Of a DNA stretch of 64,000 nucleotides, positions 17,605-27,600 are shown piece after piece (position 1 is the first letter of the stretch; each line of letters starts with the position of its first letter). Source of the stretch: Nitrospira defluvii (GTDB lineage: Bacteria > Nitrospirota > Nitrospiria > Nitrospirales > Nitrospiraceae). The translations under genes were made by a program, and so were the position numbers. The notes beneath the pieces are model-generated. The model was not told the DNA's origin. It worked only from the letters and a program-made list of their open reading frames with translations, and searched no databases. The stretch spans positions 1,116,001 through 1,180,000 of the forward strand of contig NZ_CAJNBJ010000001.1 of NCBI RefSeq assembly GCF_905220995.1. The letters run 5' to 3'.

Positions 17605-18726
17605 TCACGCCATCTGCCCAATGGTTTTCCGGAGTCGCCCCAACGCGATACCGAAGAAACACGCACCAATCACCGTGAGGCTGAGGAGTTGGGGCCATAC
17701 CACATCCAGGCCGGCCCCGCGGTACAACACCGCTTGCGCCAGCATGACGAAATGGGTGGTGGGGGCGACCAGCATCACGGTCTGCACAACCTCCGGCATG
17801 CTCTCGCGGGGCGTGGCCCCGCCGGACAACATCTGCAGAGGCAACAGCACCAAGATCAGCAACAGGCCGAACTGGGGCATCGAGCGCGCGACCGTGGCCA
17901 AGAAGATCCCCAGCGACGTGGTGGCGAACAGATGCACGGCCGCGCCGGCGAAGAACAGGGCGAGCGATCCCTCGATCGGCATCGCCAGTAATCCCTGCAC
18001 GATGAACAGGAGTGAGAAGGCACAGGCGGCGAGGACGACCAAGGCCATCGGCCAGACCTTACTGGTCATGATCTCCAACGGCGTGACCGGCATGACCAAC
18101 AGATGCTCGACGGTGCCGCGCTCACGCTCCCGGATCAGCGCGGCACCGGTAAGGACGAGCGACAGCATGGTGACGTTGTTGATGACCTGCATCACCGCAC
18201 CGAACCAGGTTTGGGTCAGCGAGGGATTGAAGCGGGCGCGGAGCGCCAGATCCACCGGTGGCGCGGCACCTCCGCGAGAGCGCCGGGCGAACTCGTTCGC
18301 TTCGTCGCTGATGATGGTCTGGATATAACCGCTGCCGACAAAGGCCTGGCTCATGCGGGTGGCATCGACGTTGAGTTGGATCGTCGGTACCCGACCAGCC
18401 AGCAGGTCGCGCTGGAAATCCGGCGGAATGTTGAGCGCGAAGGTAAACAGGCCGGCGTCCATGCCTTCGTCCATGCCGGCCTGCGGAATCAACGTCGGCA
18501 CAAGGAAGTGCGGGGGATAAAACGCGCCGACGATTCGCGTCGAAAGCGGCGACCGATCCTCGTCGACAATGGCGATCGGCGCCTTGTTGAGTGCTTCCGG
18601 CATCGCCGTCGCCCCGACATAGATGGCAAGCGAGAAGGAGTAGGCGATCAGGATCAGCAGTCTCGAGTCACGGGCCAGACTGCGCAACTCTTTGATTCCA
18701 AGATGCAGGATATTGGCGGCGCGCAA
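17605..18726 (-). CDS. ABC-2 permease (YhhJ-like) of export system 2
   Basis: A 373-residue permease with one N-terminal helix, a soluble loop and five C-terminal helices; it contains IRERERGTVEHLLVMPVT. A TTG start at 18726 lies just after the TGA of the upstream fused ATPase-permease, with GGAGG as ribosome-binding site. It is homologous to the permease at 7302-8456 and should form a heterodimer with the permease part of the upstream fusion. Confidence 0.88.
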   Translation of the reverse strand: MRAANILHLGIKELRSLARDSRLLILIAYSFSLAIYVGATAMPEALNKAPIAIVDEDRSPLSTRIVGAFYPPHFLVPTLIPQAGMDEGMDAGLFTFALNIPPDFQRDLLAGRVPTIQLNVDATRMSQAFVGSGYIQTIISDEANEFARRSRGGAAPPVDLALRARFNPSLTQTWFGAVMQVINNVTMLSLVLTGAALIRERERGTVEHLLVMPVTPLEIMTSKVWPMALVVLAACAFSLLFIVQGLLAMPIEGSLALFFAGAAVHLFATTSLGIFLATVARSMPQFGLLLILVLLPLQMLSGGATPRESMPEVVQTVMLVAPTTHFVMLAQAVLYRGAGLDVVWPQLLSLTVIGACFFGIALGRLRKTIGQMA

Positions 18727-21525
18727 TCAGGCCTCCTGTTTTTTTAAAAGAGCGACGCAGAGGCCCATCAAGACCGGCACAGCCAGCGCCAATGACAGCA
18801 GAGCAGGCTGCAACTCCTCGAATCCCAACGCCTTGGAAAACGTCCCGCGGGAGATGGTCAAAAAATGGGTCGTCGGATAGAGACGTCCGATGAGGGCGCC
18901 AATTCCCTCCAGCGAAGAGACCGGATCGATCAGGCCGGAGAACTGTGTCGCCGGGAGGATGGTCAGTATCGCGGTGCCGAAGATGGCGGCAATCTGGCTG
19001 CGCATAAAGGCGGAAATCAAGAGTCCCACGGCGGTGGCGGAGATGACATAGAGCAGCGCCGCCGTCGACAGGGCGAGAAAGCTTCCGGTCATCCGTACAC
19101 CGAACAGAGTGACCGCGAGCGCGACCAACAGCAGGAAGTTGAGCATGGCCAGCAGGATGTAGGGCAGTTGCTTGCCCAGCAGGAACTCCAGCCTGGTCAC
19201 CGGCGTCACATAGAGGTTCACGATCGAGCCCATCTCCTTGTCCCGGACGACGGAGAGCGCAGTGAGCATCGCCGGGATCAGCATCAACAGAATCGGAATC
19301 ATCCCCGGCACCATCGCCACCAGGCTCTTGACGTCAGGGTTGTAGCGAAAGCGGGTCTCGATGTTGACCAACCCGGCGGACAGGTTCTGCCCGAGCCGGC
19401 GTGAAGCCGCGTCAGCCAGCCAATGGGCGTGGATGCCTCGGACATAGCCCTGCACGGTTTCGGCGCGTTGCGGCATGGCCCCGTCGATCCAGGCGCCGAT
19501 CTCCACCCGATCGCCTCGGCCCAGATCGCGGGCAAAGCCGGGAGGGATTTCGAGCGCGAGGCTCAACTCTCCGCTCCGCATGCGCCGGTCCAATTCGGCG
19601 TAGTCGGAAATGGGCGCGTGCTCGATGAAATAACGAGAGCCGGCAAGGTTCAGCGCATAGTCGCGACTGACGGTCGTCTGGTCACGGTCGAGCACGGCAA
19701 AGGTCAGATCCTCGACATCCATGTTGATGCCGTACCCGACGATGAACATCAGCATGATGTTGCCGAGGAGCGCCAGCGTGGCGCGGATGGGATCCCGTCG
19801 CAACCCGAGGGCCTCGACACGGGTATAGCTGAACAGGCGGCCGAGATCGAACCCCCGCCTCTTTTTGTGACCGATCGGGGCTGCTGCCGGAGGAGCAGAG
19901 CGGACAGGGATCTGAGACGGCACCGGGTCTGCGGGCAATGACGGCTCCTTCGCCTTGTCCTGCGCCACAACCTCTTCCAGTAAGTCGACGAACGCATCAT
20001 CCAAGCTCCTCGCCCCGCGCTGCTCCGTCAGTGCGACAGGCGAGCCGGTGACGAGCACTCGGCCCGCATGCATCAGCGAAATGCGGTCACAACGCTCCGC
20101 CTCGTTCATAAAATGAGTCGAGATGAAAATGGTGACTTTGTCCCGGCGCGCGAGGTCGATCATAATTTGCCAGAAGGCATCGCGGGCGATCGGGTCGACG
20201 CCGGACGTGGGTTCGTCGAGGATCAGCATCTCCGGCCGATGGATCATCGCTACTGCCAGAGACAGGCGCTGGCGCTGGCCGAGCGGCAAGGCGTCCGGCC
20301 TTGTGTCGATCACGTCGTCCAGATCGAACCGTTCGGCCATAGCTTCAACTCTGTCGCCGATCTCCTGTTCGGGCACATGGAACAGCCGGGCATGCAGCGC
20401 CAGATTCTGACGCACCGTCAGCTCCGAATACAGCGAAAAGGATTGCGACATATAGCCGACGCGTTGCCTGGCTGTGAGATCTTTCGGGTCCACCGCCTTC
20501 CCGAATAACCAGGCCCGTCCCTCGCTGGCCGGCAGCAGGCCCGTCAGCATTTTCATGGTAGTGGTCTTGCCGCACCCGTTCGAGCCGAGAAAGCCGAAGA
20601 TTTCCCCTCGTTCGATACGAAAGCTCACATGATCGACCGCAACGAAGTCGCCGAAGCGCATCGTCAGGTCCTTGGCTTCGATTGCGATATCGCCGTCGTC
20701 GCCGGTGCGGGGCGGGGTCACGACTTTCCGGTGGCCGCGTCGCTCTTCCTCCGGCAGCAGCGCAATAAAGGCTTCCTCGAGAGAGGCGGTCCCGCTGCGC
20801 GCGAGTAACTCATCGGGTGAACCGGTAGCCAGCACGCGGCCGGCATCCATCGCCACCAACCAGTCGAGCCGGGCGGCCTCCTCCATATAGGCCGTGGACA
20901 TGAGCACGCTCATGCCAGGCCGGCCGGTGCGGATGCGCTCGACCAATTCCCAGAACTGGCGCCGCGACAGGGGATCGACCCCTGTGGTCGGCTCGTCGAG
21001 GATGAGCACATCCGGATCGTGAATCAACGCGCAGCAGAGTCCGAGCTTTTGCTTCATCCCGCCGGAAAGCTTGCCGGCCGGCCGCTCGCGGAACGGAGCC
21101 AGGCCAGTGCTGTCGACGAGGTCCTCGATGCGTTGGGCCCGCTCGATCTCGTGGTGGCCGAAGAGCCGACCGAAGAAGTCGATGTTTTCGAATACGGAAA
21201 GCGTCGGATAGAGGTTCTTCCCCAGACCCTGCGGCATGTAAGCGATACGCGGGCAGACCGCCAGGCGGTGGCGCGGTTCGGCCATGTCCCCGCCGAGCAC
21301 GTCAATTCGGCCCACCTGGATCGCGCGGGCTCCGGAAATCAACGAGAACAGGCTCGACTTCCCCACGCCGTCCGGTCCGATCAGGCCGACCATTTTCCCC
21401 GCCGGCACATCGAGGCTGATCGCGTCCAGGGCGAGCCGCTTCCCATAACGCAGACTGACGTCGCGCACGCGTACGACCGGCGCTTCTTCCAATGTCGACA
21501 CGGGGGCTGGCTGATCGTAGCTCAT
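18727..21525 (-). CDS. rbbA: RbbA-type fusion: two ABC ATPases plus ABC-2 permease (export system 2)
   Basis: A 932-residue fusion. ABC domain 1 (about residues 15-245) has [16 protein letters not shown] and [15 protein letters not shown] domain 2 (about residues 275-510) has [21 protein letters not shown] and [13 protein letters not shown] proline-rich linker leads to an ABC-2 permease domain (about residues 560-932) with [18 protein letters not shown]. The architecture matches E. coli RbbA/YhiH (911 residues), first described as ribosome-associated, and now usually placed in YhiI-RbbA-YhhJ exporters. Its ATG overlaps the HlyD stop (ATGA). Confidence 0.92.
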   Translation of the reverse strand: MSYDQPAPVSTLEEAPVVRVRDVSLRYGKRLALDAISLDVPAGKMVGLIGPDGVGKSSLFSLISGARAIQVGRIDVLGGDMAEPRHRLAVCPRIAYMPQGLGKNLYPTLSVFENIDFFGRLFGHHEIERAQRIEDLVDSTGLAPFRERPAGKLSGGMKQKLGLCCALIHDPDVLILDEPTTGVDPLSRRQFWELVERIRTGRPGMSVLMSTAYMEEAARLDWLVAMDAGRVLATGSPDELLARSGTASLEEAFIALLPEEERRGHRKVVTPPRTGDDGDIAIEAKDLTMRFGDFVAVDHVSFRIERGEIFGFLGSNGCGKTTTMKMLTGLLPASEGRAWLFGKAVDPKDLTARQRVGYMSQSFSLYSELTVRQNLALHARLFHVPEQEIGDRVEAMAERFDLDDVIDTRPDALPLGQRQRLSLAVAMIHRPEMLILDEPTSGVDPIARDAFWQIMIDLARRDKVTIFISTHFMNEAERCDRISLMHAGRVLVTGSPVALTEQRGARSLDDAFVDLLEEVVAQDKAKEPSLPADPVPSQIPVRSAPPAAAPIGHKKRRGFDLGRLFSYTRVEALGLRRDPIRATLALLGNIMLMFIVGYGINMDVEDLTFAVLDRDQTTVSRDYALNLAGSRYFIEHAPISDYAELDRRMRSGELSLALEIPPGFARDLGRGDRVEIGAWIDGAMPQRAETVQGYVRGIHAHWLADAASRRLGQNLSAGLVNIETRFRYNPDVKSLVAMVPGMIPILLMLIPAMLTALSVVRDKEMGSIVNLYVTPVTRLEFLLGKQLPYILLAMLNFLLLVALAVTLFGVRMTGSFLALSTAALLYVISATAVGLLISAFMRSQIAAIFGTAILTILPATQFSGLIDPVSSLEGIGALIGRLYPTTHFLTISRGTFSKALGFEELQPALLSLALAVPVLMGLCVALLKKQEA

Positions 21526-22595
21526 TGCGGCAGCTTGACTTGCAGCGCGGCAGGCCACTCGGCCCGTGCATTGAGACGGACGTAGGCCATCCCAGGCAAG
21601 CCGGTCTTGACCTGATGGATATGTTTCTTGAGGAGTTCCGGGTCGATCTGGGCTTTGACCCGGAACATGAGTTTCTCTCGCTCACTGGCAGTTTCAACCG
21701 TCTTGGGCGTGAACTGGGCGGCATCGGCGACAAACGACGCTTTCGCGGGGATCACGTACTGAGGCACGGCATCAAGCACCAACCGCACCTCGGAACCGAT
21801 CGAGACCCGGCCGGCGGCGGCGGTGGGGAGGAAGAAGGTCATGTAGACATCGGCCAGATCAAGGAGGTTGAGCACCTTGCCGCCGGCGCCGATCACCTCG
21901 TGGGGCTGGGCGATGCGATGCTGCACACGGCCGTCCCGGGGCGTCTTCAGCGCACTGTCGTTGATGTCGGCCTGAAGTCGCTCGATAGTCGCCCGAGCCG
22001 CCTCGACGACGGCTGCTGCCTCCAGCACCTGGGATCGGGCCGTCGCGATCGCGGCGTCCGCCGCCGCCACCTGCGCCTTCGCCGCGCCGACCGCCGCCTG
22101 CGCGCCCTTGGCCGCGGCGCGCGCGTCGTCTAGTTCCTGAAGGGCGATGGCCTGATCGGACGCGAGTGGTTCGGAGCGCGCCTGGCGCTTTTGCGCCAGC
22201 CTCAGCTCGGTTTCACGCTGCGCCACCACAGCCAGGGCCGCGGTTTTCTCGGCCTCGCGCTGCGCCACCAGACTACGGGCCCGTTCCACGGCACTCTGCG
22301 CCTGTTGAAACTGCGCCTCCGCCTCTCGGCGTTGGGACTCAAGCACATCCGTGTCCATATGCGCGACGATCTGCCCGGCTGTGACGAAGTCGCCCTCGTT
22401 GACGAGAATGTCCTTGATGCGCCCGGGCATCTTGGCGGCGATGTCGATCTCCACCGCCTCGATGCGGCCGTTGCCAGAGGCAAATCCCTCACCGAGTGTG
22501 CTCGGCTGGACATAGTGCCAAGCCAGAAAACCGAGTCCCGCCACAACCCCAATGAATCCGATCCCCGCGAGCCATCGCCGATTCCACTCGATCAT
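21522..22595 (-). CDS. HlyD-family membrane fusion protein (YhiI-like) of export system 2
   Basis: A 357-residue adaptor with one N-terminal transmembrane helix (about residues 7-26), split lipoyl motif ([19 protein letters not shown]), an alanine-rich helical hairpin (about residues 80-205) and a beta-barrel. It is the first gene of the second export operon, 4-bp overlapped with rbbA. The start at 22595 (MIEWNRR) is preferred; an ATG at 22628 is in frame but lacks a good ribosome-binding site. Confidence 0.9.
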   Translation of the reverse strand: MIEWNRRWLAGIGFIGVVAGLGFLAWHYVQPSTLGEGFASGNGRIEAVEIDIAAKMPGRIKDILVNEGDFVTAGQIVAHMDTDVLESQRREAEAQFQQAQSAVERARSLVAQREAEKTAALAVVAQRETELRLAQKRQARSEPLASDQAIALQELDDARAAAKGAQAAVGAAKAQVAAADAAIATARSQVLEAAAVVEAARATIERLQADINDSALKTPRDGRVQHRIAQPHEVIGAGGKVLNLLDLADVYMTFFLPTAAAGRVSIGSEVRLVLDAVPQYVIPAKASFVADAAQFTPKTVETASEREKLMFRVKAQIDPELLKKHIHQVKTGLPGMAYVRLNARAEWPAALQVKLPQ

Positions 22596-22746
22596 TCCGA
22601 TCTCCGATGATTGATATGGAGGATGCACCGACGCATGCGGTTTAGACCAAACGGGCTATGGCGCGTCCGCACCCCGATCCGGTGGCGCCCTTCGATGCAA
22701 TCTTCAACGTCACCTCCGGCTCTCCATCGACCCTCTTGCCGAGTCT

Positions 22747-23265
22747 CTAATGCCCGCCGATGTCGGCCCGGTGCATGTCGATGACTGTTCCCGCTTCATT
22801 CAGTTCGACGGTGACCAATTCGCCTTCTTCCATTCCCTTTGTCTTCTGTCCTTCTTCCGCCAGCGGAAACACTTGCTCGCCGTCGGGCGTTTGCAACTTG
22901 ATCTGCTTGTTCATCCGACCGACGTGGATGAGTTTACCTGTCACCTGTCGATGCGTGCCTTCTTTCCCTTTGAGGTGCATGTCGACGATGTAGTTGTTTT
23001 CGTCCAACACGACGATGACTTCATCCCCCGCTTTGAACGGCTCCTGTCCGTGACGTCGAGCCATGTTTGCATTGAGCTGGTGTATCGCGCCGTTCGGTGT
23101 CGTCACCACGAGCGCTCCGGCTTTCTTCGTGACGACGCTGGCGAACTGCGTGTGGCCTTGCGCAAGATGCTCCGAGCCGGTCGCCGCATGAGCGACAGGC
23201 GAGGCAATGGAGAACGCGGCCAGTACCGTCGCCAATGCGAGGCACCGAAACGTCTGACAATTCAT
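22747..23265 (-). CDS. Exported single-unit paralogue of the beta-repeat protein
   Basis: A 172-residue exported protein with a signal peptide ending near AHAAT, followed by one two-half repeat unit. Key strings GALVVTTPNGA, GDEVIVVLDENNYIVDMHLKG, HRQVTGKLIHVG, IKLQTPDGE and EGELVTVELNEAGTVIDMH correspond one for one to segments of the protein at 5270-6187. Function unknown; probably periplasmic. Confidence 0.75.
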   Translation of the reverse strand: MNCQTFRCLALATVLAAFSIASPVAHAATGSEHLAQGHTQFASVVTKKAGALVVTTPNGAIHQLNANMARRHGQEPFKAGDEVIVVLDENNYIVDMHLKGKEGTHRQVTGKLIHVGRMNKQIKLQTPDGEQVFPLAEEGQKTKGMEEGELVTVELNEAGTVIDMHRADIGGH

Positions 23266-23303
23266 GATGGTCCCCCTGCGGTCTCAAACCTAGTGTCGTT
23301 CGG

Positions 23304-24434
23304 TTACAAGCCAAGGCGGACGATCGGCTTGATCGTGATGCCCTTCTCGCTGTCTTCGGCGGCCTGATTGATCTGATCCAGGTTATAAAATTTCACCAGT
23401 TTGTCGAATGGGAATCGTCCCTGCTGATAGAGTTCGACGAGGCTTGGAATAAACAGATCCGGCACGCTGTCGCCTTCGATGATTCCGATAATCCGTTTGC
23501 CTGTCGTCATGACGCCGTTCACATCGAAGCTGGCTTCGGTGCCCAGCGCCGGAGCGCCGACGATGCCACACACGCCTCTAATTGCCAAGGCATCGATCGC
23601 CTGGCGCAGCACGGCGGGACGTCCGCTCGATTCAAGCGTGAAATCTGCGCCGCCGCCGGTAATCTTCCGGACCGCTTCAACGGGATCGGTCTCGCGGCTG
23701 TTCACGGTGTGGGTCGCTCCAAGCTCCTTGGCCAGAGCCAGGCGCGACGGAACGACATCCGCGGCGATGATCGTGGTTGCTCCAGCTACACGCGCCGCCA
23801 TCACGGCGCTTAAACCGACGGCGCCGCCCCCGAACGCGGCGAAGCTGCTGCCGGGACGAACCTTCAAGCCATTCATCACCGCTCCCGCGCCGGTTTGGAT
23901 TCCACAGCCGAGGGGACCGAGCAATTCCAGCGGCGCATTGTTGGGAACCTTCACGACATTACGCTCGTGAGCGAGTGCATAGGTGCCGAACGACGACTGT
24001 CCGAAGAAGTGGTCGTGAACCACTCCCTGCTCATCGTGCGTCGCGGTGCTGCCGTCTTCGCGGGCGCCCCCGAAATTCAACGGGTAGAAATTCGCGCAGT
24101 AGGTCAGGTCGCCGTTCAGGCAAGGTTTGCAGTGGCCGCACCACATGTAGGTCAGCACCACGTGGTCGCCCGGCGCAATTTTTTTGACGTTGCTGCCCAC
24201 TTCTTCGACGATGCCCGCTCCCTCATGCCCTAACACAACAGGAAGCGGGACGGTGTAGAGCTGATCGCGCGCGACCATGTCGGTGTGGCACATCCCGGTC
24301 GCGACGATGCGAATCAAGACCTCGTCGGGGCGCGGTTCCTCCAAGGTAAGCGTTTCGACCTGGAACGGTCCGCCTTTCTTACGGACCACCGCTGCCTTAA
24401 TCTTTCTGCTCTGCCTCTTGGATATCGTCGCCAT
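23304..24434 (-). CDS. Zinc-dependent alcohol dehydrogenase (aryl/benzyl alcohol type)
   Basis: A 376-residue medium-chain dehydrogenase. Catalytic zinc ligands are seen at Cys49 and His70-Glu71 ([12 protein letters not shown]). The structural-zinc cysteines are Cys99, Cys102, Cys105 and Cys113. The NAD-binding fold is [16 protein letters not shown]. Sequence and length suit the benzyl-alcohol dehydrogenase branch (group III, like XylB). It is downstream of the p-cresol methylhydroxylase-like genes on the same strand (56 bp), so 4-hydroxybenzyl alcohol or a similar aryl alcohol is a reasonable but unproven substrate. Confidence 0.88.
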   Translation of the reverse strand: MATISKRQSRKIKAAVVRKKGGPFQVETLTLEEPRPDEVLIRIVATGMCHTDMVARDQLYTVPLPVVLGHEGAGIVEEVGSNVKKIAPGDHVVLTYMWCGHCKPCLNGDLTYCANFYPLNFGGAREDGSTATHDEQGVVHDHFFGQSSFGTYALAHERNVVKVPNNAPLELLGPLGCGIQTGAGAVMNGLKVRPGSSFAAFGGGAVGLSAVMAARVAGATTIIAADVVPSRLALAKELGATHTVNSRETDPVEAVRKITGGGADFTLESSGRPAVLRQAIDALAIRGVCGIVGAPALGTEASFDVNGVMTTGKRIIGIIEGDSVPDLFIPSLVELYQQGRFPFDKLVKFYNLDQINQAAEDSEKGITIKPIVRLGL

Positions 24435-24490
24435 GTGTGTGCTCCTTCATGCGCGATTGGTGATGGCACTGACCGGAATGAACGGCTTGG

Positions 24491-26035
24491 TTATCGGATG
24501 CCGGATTTGCCCGGCGCAAGAATTCCATTGGGATCGAGCGCCTCCTTGAGCGTCTTATGGACGTGGCGTTGCACAGGACCATAGGTGTGCGCGACCTTAT
24601 CCATGAAGGCCGTGTTGACCCGGTAGGTGCCGTACCCTTCATTTGAGAACTCGGTCAGCAACTCATCAAAACACTGGTAGGCGGCCTTTGTCATGGCCGG
24701 ATCCGTTTTGTCATAGAGCACGTCCACGATGTGGTGCATGTCACGCATGCCCACGATGAACTCGCCGGAATAGTCCAGTCCGTATTTCCCCAGAATACGT
24801 TTGGTCATGGCCATTTGTTTGAGGGTCTCGCTTCCACGCGCCTGCGAGACCGGGGCGAACCACATGGAGCCGCCGCCGCCGCGCCAGTTGTAGAGCGAGA
24901 ATTCCTTGAGAGTCATGTCTCCGCGCATCAGTGCGGCGCGATACTGGAAGGCCGGATCGTCAGCCGCTTCCTGTTCCGTCAGAATCTTTGCCTTACCGGA
25001 TTTGCTGAACGAGTCCGTCACGATCTTCCAATTCACGTCGATCTGTTCCTGCGTGCCGTACAGCGCCGCATAGACATTCCAGGCCCCTAGCTTGTGGTCC
25101 TTCATGATCTGCCGCACCGCGTCATCGGTGATCGCCCCGGTGCCTGTCACATAGTCGCTCCGCTTGGCCTTCGTTGGCGCTTCATAGAGCGCATGGGCGA
25201 TCACGATCGCATTGGGGATGACCCCGCTGATGCGAAGCGGCCTAATAGTCTCGACGATTTCCACGATATCGTCTTCATTCTCGTACTGAATGACGAACGG
25301 TTTGAAGGCGGGAGGGGCGGGCATCAGCCAGAATCCGAATTTGGTCACGATGCCGTAATTGGATTGGGTAAAGATCCCATCCAGATACGGTCCATATCCC
25401 CACTTGAAGACCTGCCAGGTGTTGGACTTCGGCAGCGAGCCCATCCCCGTGCGCAACACCTCGCCGTTCGCGAGGACGACTTCCATCCCGCAGGCAAAGA
25501 GAAAATGTTCTCCATAGGGCGTATACCCGACGCCGCGATCCAACGTATTGCCGGTCGGCCCGGCAATGGCAGAAGGGGCGGGACAGGAGAGCCAGAGCGG
25601 ATACTTGTGTTCCTGTATGTAATCGTAGAGCTGTTTGTACGTGACACCCGGTTCGACGAGGGCGAAACAGAGATCCGGATCGACTTCCAGAATGCGGTTC
25701 ATCCGTTTCAGATCGAGCACCACCTGACCCCGTTCGGCCGGCGCGGCAGAACCATACCCGAAGTTCCGACCGGTCGAGATCATCCAGATCGGGACTGTAT
25801 ATTTGTTGCAGACCGCGACAATCTTCTGGATCTGTTCGACCGTCGTAGCCTGGAGCGCGGCCGAAGGAGTATGGTCCGCGTCCGGGACCGGCATCATGGT
25901 CTTGATGTAAGGGGCAAGCTGTTCCGCCGTGACAAGGACGGAATCCTGGCCCAGGATACTGCGGAATTCGGCGATCGCTGCCTCAAAGGTTTTCTCCGAG
26001 ACACCTTTCGGTAGCGCGATAAATTTGCTGGCCAT
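24491..26035 (-). CDS. pchF: FAD-linked oxidase, p-cresol methylhydroxylase flavoprotein-like (VAO family)
   Basis: A 514-residue flavoenzyme of the vanillyl-alcohol oxidase/PCMH family. The N-terminal PP-loop (ISTGRNFGYGSAAPAERGQVVLDL) binds FAD, followed by GPTGNTLDRGVGYTPYGEH and a cap domain containing WRGGGGSMWFAPVSQARG. Length and motifs match PchF (4-cresol dehydrogenase, hydroxylating), which oxidises p-cresol to 4-hydroxybenzyl alcohol and the aldehyde and passes electrons to its cytochrome c subunit. The genes just upstream encode a small cytochrome c and a Tat protein, as in pchC-pchX-pchF. Eugenol hydroxylase or another 4-alkylphenol specificity cannot be excluded. Ribosome-binding site AGGAGG. 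Confidence 0.85.
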   Translation of the reverse strand: MASKFIALPKGVSEKTFEAAIAEFRSILGQDSVLVTAEQLAPYIKTMMPVPDADHTPSAALQATTVEQIQKIVAVCNKYTVPIWMISTGRNFGYGSAAPAERGQVVLDLKRMNRILEVDPDLCFALVEPGVTYKQLYDYIQEHKYPLWLSCPAPSAIAGPTGNTLDRGVGYTPYGEHFLFACGMEVVLANGEVLRTGMGSLPKSNTWQVFKWGYGPYLDGIFTQSNYGIVTKFGFWLMPAPPAFKPFVIQYENEDDIVEIVETIRPLRISGVIPNAIVIAHALYEAPTKAKRSDYVTGTGAITDDAVRQIMKDHKLGAWNVYAALYGTQEQIDVNWKIVTDSFSKSGKAKILTEQEAADDPAFQYRAALMRGDMTLKEFSLYNWRGGGGSMWFAPVSQARGSETLKQMAMTKRILGKYGLDYSGEFIVGMRDMHHIVDVLYDKTDPAMTKAAYQCFDELLTEFSNEGYGTYRVNTAFMDKVAHTYGPVQRHVHKTLKEALDPNGILAPGKSGIR

Positions 26036-26053
26036 GCTGATCCTCCTGTGCGC

Positions 26054-26932
26054 CTAAAGATCCATCACGAATGAGACGAATCGTTGTGTGGAACGCAATG
26101 GATTAGGATTGAACGTTCGAGAGACGAACGCGCGGGTAGAGCAGACTTCCTGAACCTCATTCACCCCAAGAGCCGAAGCCGCCACCGCATAACCCACGGA
26201 TTCCACCCACTGTCGAGACTGCCGCGAGACCGTTTCACTTGCAGAGATGGGGGGTGGGATGGGCGTCCATCCCTCACCTCCAGTCAAGCCCAGCTGTGCA
26301 CATCCTTCCAGGAGCGACAGTCCCGAACAGTGGAGATGCATCGCGTCGGATCCGGCACGCCGATAGGAGGAAAATCCCGATGCAGACCAGCCGCTCGGCA
26401 TGCTCGTGGCAGATGATTCGTTGAGGAAGCTTTCGGTAATCGAAAAACTTTCACGTGCCGCGATGAGTCGGGAAGCGAGGAAGCCACCAACACCCTGAGC
26501 AGATGAGGCCGTGAGCCACGTATGCCGAAGCGAGCAGGCCTGGTCGTTCACTGAAGCATGAGAACCGACTGAGAGGAACCGACCTCCGGATGTCCGCGCC
26601 AGTTCCTGAAACACCGCCGCACTCGCGTCGTCCATGACGGCAATCCAGCGCGCTCCGCTCGTCTGTTCAAGCAATGACACGAGCGTGCCAGGAGCGGACA
26701 GGAGTCCACCGTGCACCTTCATCATTTCCAGCTCATCGTATTCCACTTCCTGACAGGCCGCGCGGACACCGTTGGCAAACTGGTCGTCCACGTTGTTGTC
26801 TCCCAGGAAGAGCAGACACCGCTTGGGATTCCTGGTCGGCCTGTCCGCAAACGCCCACGACGGAGTCCCGAGCGCCAGCAGAGCCCCTCCCGCCAACAAA
26901 CCTTTCATGAGGCTGCGTCGATCGATATCCAT
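26054..26932 (-). CDS. Tat-exported protein between PCMH-like subunits (PchX-like position)
   Basis: A 292-residue protein with a twin-arginine signal (DRRSLMKGLLAGGALLAL) followed by a soluble domain with no motif I recognise. It lies between the cytochrome c gene (14 bp) and the flavoprotein gene (18 bp), the position of pchX in the known p-cresol operon of Pseudomonas, whose product has no assigned role. A maturation or export role for the PCMH-like complex is inference from position. Its ribosome-binding site AAGGAGGG is strong. Confidence 0.7.
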   Translation of the reverse strand: MDIDRRSLMKGLLAGGALLALGTPSWAFADRPTRNPKRCLLFLGDNNVDDQFANGVRAACQEVEYDELEMMKVHGGLLSAPGTLVSLLEQTSGARWIAVMDDASAAVFQELARTSGGRFLSVGSHASVNDQACSLRHTWLTASSAQGVGGFLASRLIAARESFSITESFLNESSATSMPSGWSASGFSSYRRAGSDAMHLHCSGLSLLEGCAQLGLTGGEGWTPIPPPISASETVSRQSRQWVESVGYAVAASALGVNEVQEVCSTRAFVSRTFNPNPLRSTQRFVSFVMDL

Positions 26933-26946
26933 GTGGTGAGCCCTCC

Positions 26947-27288
26947 TTACTGGTTGGCTGCGGCTTTCGAGACATACTCGGCCACCCTCGCCAGCGACTC
27001 GTCGTCGATCTCCGCGGCGCGAAAGGATGGCATAGCACGGTTACCGTGGCGGACGATGAATGTGATGTAGGCGGGAGCAAGGCCACGCCCGCGAATGGTC
27101 GGGCCGACCTTGGCCTCATGACAAAACGCACAGACCTTCGCATAGACTTCGGCCCCGTCTTTCCATTGGAACCCAGGTTCGGGAGCCTCTTGAAATGTGG
27201 CCTCTGCGATGCTGAGCACATTCCCCACCACCACGAATGCCGTCAGGATCAAGGCCGGCACCGTCCATACTACTTTTAACGCTTGCAT
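26947..27288 (-). CDS. pchC: Cytochrome c subunit, PchC-like
   Basis: A 113-residue exported monohaem cytochrome c. It has a hydrophobic N-terminal signal/anchor (residues 8-28), the haem motif CAFCH (Cys53, Cys56, His57) and a probable axial Met86 in RAMPSF. The size fits the small cytochrome subunit of p-cresol methylhydroxylase, which accepts electrons from the flavoprotein. It is the first gene of the operon; the start at 27288 has a GGGAGGAG site. Confidence 0.85.
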   Translation of the reverse strand: MQALKVVWTVPALILTAFVVVGNVLSIAEATFQEAPEPGFQWKDGAEVYAKVCAFCHEAKVGPTIRGRGLAPAYITFIVRHGNRAMPSFRAAEIDDESLARVAEYVSKAAANQ

Positions 27289-27373
27289 GGCGTCTCCTCC
27301 CTATCCAATCCGACCTCTACTTTCTCGCAAGCCACGGAGCTGCTCCTCTCGAACTTCTCGGCAGCAATCGTCC

Positions 27374-27390
27374 TGCATATCCTAAGCCAA
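27374..27390 (-). promoter_or_regulatory. Possible sigma-54 promoter of the pch-like operon
   Basis: Read on the minus strand the site is TTGGCTTAGGATATGCA: GG and GC separated by 10 bp as required for -24/-12 elements, with TGGC and TGCA matching, but the intervening positions are poor. It is about 85 bp upstream of the cytochrome gene start. Confidence 0.3.
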
Positions 27391-27547
27391 TCAATAGGGG
27401 GCGGTGGGAAGATCGCGCACAGCCCCCTCATCGATTCGACGAATGGCCCGATCCTCACCAGCACATAGCGAGCATGTCACCATTCAGACCGGGACGATCA
27501 AAAACGGCACTGTCTTTGAGGCGTCGGTGTCGGCTGGCGGGGGCATC

Positions 27548-27578
27548 GTTGTCGGCGCTTACGAGGAACGCCGACAAC
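27548..27578 (-). terminator. Terminator-like hairpin after the flavin reductase gene
   Basis: Perfect 10-bp arms GTTGTCGGCG (27548-27557) and CGCCGACAAC (27569-27578), 11-base loop, about 20 bp downstream of the stop at 27601. No T-tract. Confidence 0.5.
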
Positions 27579-27600
27579 AACGGGATGAAGGCATCTTGAG

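Larger units (their letters stand above)
27289..27600. other. Intergenic region before the pch-like operon
   Basis: These 312 bp hold a candidate sigma-54-type promoter (27374-27390) for the pch-like operon and a strong hairpin (27548-27578) just after the flavin reductase gene. No supported gene. Confidence 0.6.
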
